NCBI RefSeq assembly: GCF_010726765.1
Contig: NZ_AP022601.1
Coordinates: 1,612,001 to 1,676,000 of the forward strand
DNA: 64,000 nt
Source of the DNA: Mycobacterium gallinarum
GTDB taxonomy: Bacteria; Actinomycetota; Actinomycetes; Mycobacteriales; Mycobacteriaceae
Direction: 5' to 3'
The translations under genes were made by a program, and so were the position numbers. The notes beneath the pieces were generated by a model that saw only the letters and a program-made list of their open reading frames with translations, was not told the DNA's origin and did not search any database. Positions 58,834 through 64,000 of the stretch are shown here, one piece after another. The stretch's first letter is position 1; each line of letters starts with the position of its first letter.

Positions 58834-60123
58834 ATGGAACCGGCCTGGGTGGAGCACGCGATCTGGTGGCAGGTCTACCCGTTGGGCTTCGTCGGGGCGT
58901 ACCCGGCCGACATACCCCCGGCCGCCACTGAGCATCGACTGCGCCGCGTGGTCGAATGGCTGGATCACGTCATCGGCCTCGGCGCCTCGGGGCTGGCGCT
59001 CGGTCCGATATTCGCCTCGCGCACCCACGGCTACGACACCACCGACCATTATCGGATCGATCCCCGCCTCGGCGACGACGGCGACTTCGATCACCTGATC
59101 GCCGAGGCGCGCAGCCGCGGTCTGCGCGTGTTGCTCGACGGCGTCTTCAACCACGTAGGTACCGAATTCGCCAATACCTCGTGGTTCCGCAAGCAGCGCA
59201 ACGGTTCTGGGTTCGACACGTTCGAAGGCCACGGCGACTTGATCGCGCTCGATCACGACAACCCAGAAGTCGTCGACTACACCGTCGACGTCATGTCGCA
59301 CTGGCTGGGCCGCGGCGCCGACGGCTGGCGGTTGGATGCCGCCTACGCCGTCCCCGACCGGTTCTGGGCGCAGGTGCTTCCCCGCGTTCGGTCGGCCTTC
59401 CCCGAGGCGTGGTTCGTCGGGGAAGTCATTCACGGCGACTACTCGGCGCGGGTGCGTGACACGGGCTTCGACTCCGTGACGCAGTACGAACTGTGGAAAG
59501 CGATCTGGAGCGGCCTAAACGACGGGAACTTTCACGAGATCGACTGGGCGCTGGTACGACACAGCGAATTCCTCGACGCCTTCGTGCCGATGACGTTCGT
59601 CGGCAATCACGACGTGACCCGCATCGCCAGCCGGTTGGAGAACACCAAACACCTGGCACACGCGCTCGTCATCCTGCTGACTACCGGAGGCACGCCGAGC
59701 ATCTACGCGGGCGACGAGTTCGCCTACCGCGGAATCAAAGAGGAGCGATTCGGCGGCGATGATGCGGTGCGACCCGAATTCAGTTCTCCGCCAGACGGTG
59801 TCGATCAACATGGTCGGGACGAGTTCCGACTGCACCAATACCTGATCGGATTACGCAGACGACATCCGTGGCTGCACACCGCGCGCACGTCGCCGCTGCA
59901 ACTGACCAACCGGCAGTACGTGTACCAGACGCGCAACGGTGCCGACGCGCTTGTCGTCGCGCTCAATATCGGCGACGAGCCGCTGTCCGCCTCCCTGCCG
60001 CAGCTGGGCTTCGACCATGGCATCATTCTCGCCGGGTCGGGGGCACCACCACAGGACGTCGTTTCTCAGGTGGATGTCGAGCCGCACGGCTGGTTGATCA
60101 TCTCGCCAGCTGCTCGGCAGTGA
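58834..60123 (+). CDS. Alpha-amylase family (GH13) glycoside hydrolase
   Basis: 429 residues from ATG at 58834 (TTG at 58801 is possible). GH13 marks are the four motifs: DGVFNHVG (region I), DGWRLDAAYAVP with the nucleophile Asp (region II), FVGEVIHGD with the acid/base Glu (region III) and FVGNHDVTRI with the third Asp (region IV). It probably acts on short alpha-glucans, trehalose or sucrose-like sugars. No signal peptide is seen, so it acts in the cytoplasm. Confidence 0.86.
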   Translation: MEPAWVEHAIWWQVYPLGFVGAYPADIPPAATEHRLRRVVEWLDHVIGLGASGLALGPIFASRTHGYDTTDHYRIDPRLGDDGDFDHLIAEARSRGLRVLLDGVFNHVGTEFANTSWFRKQRNGSGFDTFEGHGDLIALDHDNPEVVDYTVDVMSHWLGRGADGWRLDAAYAVPDRFWAQVLPRVRSAFPEAWFVGEVIHGDYSARVRDTGFDSVTQYELWKAIWSGLNDGNFHEIDWALVRHSEFLDAFVPMTFVGNHDVTRIASRLENTKHLAHALVILLTTGGTPSIYAGDEFAYRGIKEERFGGDDAVRPEFSSPPDGVDQHGRDEFRLHQYLIGLRRRHPWLHTARTSPLQLTNRQYVYQTRNGADALVVALNIGDEPLSASLPQLGFDHGIILAGSGAPPQDVVSQVDVEPHGWLIISPAARQ

Positions 60124-60547
60124 GCTCATCCTCCACACCGTCGTAGAGCCGATCCAGCACGGCACGAAAGTCGGCTTGCACTTCGGCGGACTCGGCGGCT
60201 CGGGCGAACAACGTCATCGACGACCGCACCTTCATGTTGTCGGGCCAGCCGAAGATGTCGTCGGCCGAGGCGCCCTGGATGCCGGCTACGACACGCGCAC
60301 ATTCTCGCAGCCGGGGGCCGAGCACCGGGTGATCGAGATACGCCCTGGCCTCGTCCAGTGAGGTGATGCTGTACCGGATCGCCGTCGGGCTGCGCCCGAG
60401 ACCCTGTAGTTGGGGAAAGACGAACCAGATCCAGTGGCTGCGTTTGCGGCCGCTGCGCAGTTCATCCAGGGCCGTCGCATACGCACGGTGCTGGGCATCG
60501 ACAAAGCGTTGCAGGTCGAATGGATCCGCTGCTTCCGATGACAACAA
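60098..60547 (-). CDS. DUF1810 family protein (Rv1873-like)
   Basis: 149 residues from a TTG at 60547 with GAGGGGG about 10 bases upstream. The ATG at 60610 would overlap the divergent cyclase-like gene and add an atypical stretch. DUF1810 proteins are small all-helical proteins: PFDLQRFVDAQHRAYATAL, SHWIWFVFPQLQGLG and DNMKVRSSMTLFARA are the conserved parts. M. tuberculosis Rv1873 is the family member of known structure, by recollection. The function is unknown. The 3' end overlaps the GH13 gene by 26 bases. Confidence 0.8.
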   Translation of the reverse strand: MLSSEAADPFDLQRFVDAQHRAYATALDELRSGRKRSHWIWFVFPQLQGLGRSPTAIRYSITSLDEARAYLDHPVLGPRLRECARVVAGIQGASADDIFGWPDNMKVRSSMTLFARAAESAEVQADFRAVLDRLYDGVEDELTAEQLAR

Positions 60548-60600
60548 TTTGTCTACAGCCCCCTCTTCGGCAAGTTTTGCAGGATAGTGTTTGCGATTCA

Positions 60601-62769
60601 ATGACGACATCGAATGATCCGGAATCGTCGACGACGGCTGAGCCGGTCAAGAAATCCAGAAATTTTCGACTACCCGTCGCGTCGAGGGTCAGCATTCAGT
60701 CGAAGCTCTTGATGATGCTTCTCATCACCAGCGTCCTGTCGGCGGCCGTGGTCGGTGCGATCGGATACCAGTCGGGCAGGTCGTCGCTGCGCGAGTCGGT
60801 GTTCGACCGCCTCACCGAGATCCGCCAGTCGCAGAGCCGCCAGCTGCGAGAAGGCATCGGAGACCTGAAGGACTCCCTCGTCGTCTACTCGCGGGGAGCC
60901 ACGTCGACGCAGGCCGTCCAAGCCTTCACGGCCGGCTTCGATCAACTCAACGCCGCGAATATCAGCGTGGCCCAACAGCAGTCCATCGTCGACTACTACA
61001 CCAACCAGTTCGCACCGACGAAGAAGAAGGCCGGCGAGGAGGTCGACGTCGAGGCGGTGCTGCCGGACACGAATGCTCAGCGCTACCTCCAGGCGTACTA
61101 CACCGCACCGTTCTCGGATTGGGACAAGGCGATCGCGTTCGACGATGCCGGCGACGGGAGTGCATGGTCGGCGGCCAACGCCCGCTACAACGACTTCTAC
61201 CGGGAGATCGTCACGCGGTTCGAGTTCGAGGACGCGTTGCTGTTCGACACCCGGGGCAACATCGTCTACACCGCCTACAAGGGCGTCGACCTGGGCACCA
61301 ACATCTTCAGCGGCCCCTTCAAGGGCGGTCCCCTGGCCGCCGCCTACCAGGAGGCGCTCGATTCGAACACCGTGGACTACGTCGGCCTGACCGACTTCGG
61401 GGAGTACGAACCGGCCGACGAGCCGACCGCATGGTTCCTGTCGCCGGTCGGCCCCCAGGGCCGGGTAGACGGGGTGCTGGCCCTGCAGTTCCCGATCTCC
61501 AAGGTGAACCGCCTGATGACGATGGACCGCAAGTGGCAAGAGTCCGGCATGGGCGAGACGGGCGAGACGTTCATCGTCGGCGACGACGACTTGATGCGGT
61601 CGGATTCGCGCCTGTTCATCGAGGACCCCGAAGCATACAAACGCGACGTCGTCGAGGCGGGCACTCCACCGGACATCGCCCAGGAGGCGATCGACCGGGG
61701 CGGCACGACGCTGATACAGCCCGTGCCCACGGACGCCACCAAATTCGCACAGCAGGGACAATCGGGCACACTGATCGCCCAGGACTATCTCGGCAAAGAG
61801 ACGTTGCAGGCCTACGCCCCCGCCGATCTCGAGGGCTTGCGGTGGAACGTGATCGCCAAGATCGACACATCGGAGGCGTTCGCCCCGGTATCCGCGTTCA
61901 CCCGCACACTGGTGCTGTCGACGGTCGTGATCATCTTCGTCGTCTGTCTTGCCGCGATGCTGCTTGCCCGATTGTTCGTGCGACCCATCCGCCGGCTCGA
62001 AACCGGTGCCCAGAAGATCAGTTCGGGCGACTACAACATCAACCTCCCGGTGCATTCGCGCGATGAGTTCGGTGATCTCACCGTCGCCTTCAACGATATG
62101 AGCCGCAACCTGGCCATCAAGGAGGATCTGCTCGCCGAGCAGCGCCGGGAGAACGACCGGCTGATGCTCTCCCTGATGCCGGAGCCCGTCGTTCAGCGGT
62201 ACCGGGAGGGCGAGGAGACCATCGCCCAGGACCACCACGACGTCACGGTGATCTTCGCCGATGTCGTCGGGCTCGACGCCCTGTCACGTGATCTGAACTC
62301 CGACGAGCTCCTCACGATCGTCAACAAGCTGACACGCCAATTCGATGCCGCGGCAGAGAATCTCGGCGTCGAGCAAGTACGCACCCTGCACAACGGTTAC
62401 CTCGCCAGTTGCGGACTGAGTGTGCCCCGACTCGACAACGTCAGGCGCACTGTCGATTTCGCTATCGAGATGCAGCGAATCATCGAAAGATTCAACGCCG
62501 AGACCGGACACGACCTCAGCCTGCGGGCCGGCATCGACACCGGCACGGTCACCAGCGGCCTGGTGGCGCGGTCCACGCTCGCCTATGACATGTGGGGGTC
62601 GGCGGTGAACCTCGCCTATCAGGTGCAGAGCGGCTCGCCACAACCCGGCGTGTACGTCACCTCGGCGGTCTACGACACGATGCGCGACAGCCGCAAATTC
62701 GAATCCGCGGGCGTGATCACCGTCGATGGTAAAGAAGAACAACCGGTCTGGCGGTTGGCGCAGCAATGA
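60601..62769 (+). CDS. Membrane receptor with degenerate class III nucleotide cyclase domain (Rv2435c-like)
   Basis: 722 residues from ATG at 60601. Layout: TM1 (about 38-60), a large extracytoplasmic Cache-like sensor (about 65-430), TM2 (LVLSTVVIIFVVCLAAMLLA), HAMP (RLFVRPIRRLETGAQKISSG) and a cyclase domain. The first metal Asp is kept (FADVVGL), as are the substrate Asp (YDMWG) and transition-state Asn (VNLAY). The second metal Asp is Asn (HNGY), the transition-state Arg is Gln, and the substrate Lys is Arg. Catalysis is therefore doubtful. The stop overlaps the MscS gene by four bases. Confidence 0.85.
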   Translation: MTTSNDPESSTTAEPVKKSRNFRLPVASRVSIQSKLLMMLLITSVLSAAVVGAIGYQSGRSSLRESVFDRLTEIRQSQSRQLREGIGDLKDSLVVYSRGATSTQAVQAFTAGFDQLNAANISVAQQQSIVDYYTNQFAPTKKKAGEEVDVEAVLPDTNAQRYLQAYYTAPFSDWDKAIAFDDAGDGSAWSAANARYNDFYREIVTRFEFEDALLFDTRGNIVYTAYKGVDLGTNIFSGPFKGGPLAAAYQEALDSNTVDYVGLTDFGEYEPADEPTAWFLSPVGPQGRVDGVLALQFPISKVNRLMTMDRKWQESGMGETGETFIVGDDDLMRSDSRLFIEDPEAYKRDVVEAGTPPDIAQEAIDRGGTTLIQPVPTDATKFAQQGQSGTLIAQDYLGKETLQAYAPADLEGLRWNVIAKIDTSEAFAPVSAFTRTLVLSTVVIIFVVCLAAMLLARLFVRPIRRLETGAQKISSGDYNINLPVHSRDEFGDLTVAFNDMSRNLAIKEDLLAEQRRENDRLMLSLMPEPVVQRYREGEETIAQDHHDVTVIFADVVGLDALSRDLNSDELLTIVNKLTRQFDAAAENLGVEQVRTLHNGYLASCGLSVPRLDNVRRTVDFAIEMQRIIERFNAETGHDLSLRAGIDTGTVTSGLVARSTLAYDMWGSAVNLAYQVQSGSPQPGVYVTSAVYDTMRDSRKFESAGVITVDGKEEQPVWRLAQQ

Positions 62770-64000
62770 CCAGCATTTTCGATTCGGAGTGGTTCTATTG
62801 GGCCATCGCGGTTGCCATCGGCTTCCCCGTCTGCCTGGTGCTCCTGACCGAGTTACACAATGCGCTGCTGCGCCGCAACAACGCACTTGCCCGCCCGGTG
62901 CATCTGGTGCGCAACTATATTCTGCCCCTCGGCGCGTTGCTGATCCTGCTGGTGCAGGCCATCCAAATCAACGGAGAAGCGACGCCGGTGCGCGTCGTCG
63001 CCACCGTCTTCGGTTTCGTCGTCCTGGTCCTGCTGCTGTCCGGCCTCAACGCGACGATGTTCCAGGGCGCTCCGGAGGGCAGTTGGCGCAAGCGAATTCC
63101 GTCGATCTTCCTCGACGTGGCCAGGTTCGCGGTGATCGCCGTCGGCGTCGGCATCATGCTCGCCTACATCTGGGGCGCCAACGTCGGCGGCCTGTTCACC
63201 GCGCTGGGCGTGACGTCCATCGTGCTCGGTCTCGCACTGCAGAATTCGGTTGGGCAGATCATCTCGGGTTTGCTGCTGTTGTTCGAGCAGCCGTTTCAAT
63301 TGGGTGATTGGATCGACGCTCCGACCGCGCGGGGCCGGGTCGTCGAAGTCAACTGGCGCGCAACGCATATCGACACCGGCAGCGGCATGATGATCATGCC
63401 CAACTCGGCCTTGGCCGCGGCGTCGTTCAAGAACTTCAGCCGGCCCGCGGGCACCCACGCCTTGAGCGTCACCACCACCTTCTCGGTCGACGATCCGCCC
63501 GATGACGTCATCGCCATGCTCAACCGGGTGGCCGCCATGCTGCCGCAACTGCGACCGGGCGCGACGCCGTCCAGCGTTCGATCCGGCGCGATGGAGTACA
63601 GCACTGGAGTACCGGTGCGCTCCCCTGCCGACGACTTCGCCGCCAAATCACAGTTCATGCGCTGGGTTTGGTACGCATCGCGACGAGCCGGTCTCCATCT
63701 CGACGAGGCCGAGGACGAGTTCGCGACCACCGAGCGGGTGCAGACATCGTTGCGGATCATCGCACCCACCCTGCGGCTGAGTCCGGAGGACCAAGAGGAC
63801 CTGGTGACACAAGTGCGCCTCACCCGGTACGGCGCTGACGAGTACCTCCAGTACTCCGGTCAGGTACCCAAGCGAATGACGTTCATCGTCAACGGGAGGG
63901 TCCGACTCGCGGTGACCGACGATACCGGTGGGATCGTGCCGGTGCGGACGCTCGAGTCGGGCGACTTCCTCGGCCAGACGGCCCTGACCCTCGAACCGGT
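62766..64000 (+). CDS. MscS-type channel with C-terminal cyclic-nucleotide-binding domain (partial, Rv2434c-like)
   Basis: Open from ATG at 62766 to the window end, at least 411 residues. Membrane helices fill about residues 10-140; the MscS pore and beta domain is ALGVTSIVLGLALQNSVGQIISGLLLLFEQPF then LGDWIDAP, GRVVEVNWRATHI and MIMPNSALAAASFKNFS. From about residue 365 a cNMP-binding-like beta barrel begins (KRMTFIVNGRVRLAV ... LESGDFLGQTALT). The gene is coupled to the cyclase-like receptor by ATGA overlap, the pair I recall as M. tuberculosis Rv2435c-Rv2434c. Confidence 0.86.
   Translation, partial: MTSIFDSEWFYWAIAVAIGFPVCLVLLTELHNALLRRNNALARPVHLVRNYILPLGALLILLVQAIQINGEATPVRVVATVFGFVVLVLLLSGLNATMFQGAPEGSWRKRIPSIFLDVARFAVIAVGVGIMLAYIWGANVGGLFTALGVTSIVLGLALQNSVGQIISGLLLLFEQPFQLGDWIDAPTARGRVVEVNWRATHIDTGSGMMIMPNSALAAASFKNFSRPAGTHALSVTTTFSVDDPPDDVIAMLNRVAAMLPQLRPGATPSSVRSGAMEYSTGVPVRSPADDFAAKSQFMRWVWYASRRAGLHLDEAEDEFATTERVQTSLRIIAPTLRLSPEDQEDLVTQVRLTRYGADEYLQYSGQVPKRMTFIVNGRVRLAVTDDTGGIVPVRTLESGDFLGQTALTLEP

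Noticed and set aside
60670..62238. 522-codon minus-strand frame opposite the cyclase-like gene
   Set aside because: Antisense to a gene with clear domains; no family features.
1..64000. tRNA, rRNA, CRISPR arrays, insertion sequences or prophage genes
   Set aside because: None seen by eye; no transposase, integrase or regularly spaced repeats apart from the 24-base array at 55707-55778.

Overview
The window is a G+C-rich chromosomal segment from a mycobacterium, most likely a fast-growing Mycolicibacterium. The reasons are a mycolic-acid cyclopropane synthase-type methyltransferase, a close match to CYP124, MgtA, an MPT53/CcdA-like pair, BfrA, GlnA3, a 13E12-type HNH protein, F420-type oxidoreductases and a degenerate cyclase coupled to an MscS/cNMP channel. 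No rRNA, tRNA, CRISPR array, insertion sequence or prophage was found. All homologies are judged by reading motifs and from memory of M. tuberculosis proteins; no search was run.

Layout. 1-12 kb: mixed metabolism (end of a peptide transporter, threonine dehydratase-like enzyme, agmatinase-like ureohydrolase, GNAT, TetR/hydrolase pair, mycolate methyltransferase, CcdA/MPT53 thiol-redox pair, F420 oxidoreductase). 12-18 kb: a lipid/sterol-flavoured group with a KstR-type operator, two tandem SnoaL/NTF2-fold proteins, a Baeyer-Villiger-type monooxygenase, CYP124 and another FAD monooxygenase with its TetR. 18-27 kb: HAD phosphatase, cupredoxin lipoprotein, MgtA mannosyltransferase, dienelactone hydrolase-like lipoprotein, SDR, D-aminoacylase-like amidohydrolase.

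26.8-44.2 kb: a backbone that, from memory, is collinear with M. tuberculosis Rv1879-glnA3-Rv1877-bfrA-Rv1875-Rv1874, interrupted by extra cargo. The main cargo (29.3-36.9 kb) holds a GAF protein and a polyprenyl sugar-phosphate transferase facing a complete partner-switch set: STAS antagonist, RsbW-like kinase and two RsbU-like phosphatases with matching catalytic halves and different sensor halves. A second insertion holds a BfrA-unknown-Bfd iron group with an IdeR-like box, an HNH 13E12 protein with an SOS-box match, and an enoyl-CoA hydratase.

44.2-64 kb: a nitrile hydratase/thiocyanate hydrolase-like cluster, a FUSC exporter, a thioesterase with a KstR-type box, a TetR/hydrolase pair, a compact GntR-allophanate hydrolase-biuret hydrolase-permease operon, a tandem hairpin repeat, a TetR/membrane protein pair, a deaminase, a GH13 enzyme, a DUF1810 protein, and finally a cyclase-like receptor overlapping an MscS channel with a cyclic-nucleotide-binding domain that runs off the end.

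The most interesting points are the partner-switch/sugar-transferase block, the degenerate cyclase tied to a cNMP-binding channel, the minimal biuret operon, and three KstR-type operators that mark possible new steroid-regulon members.
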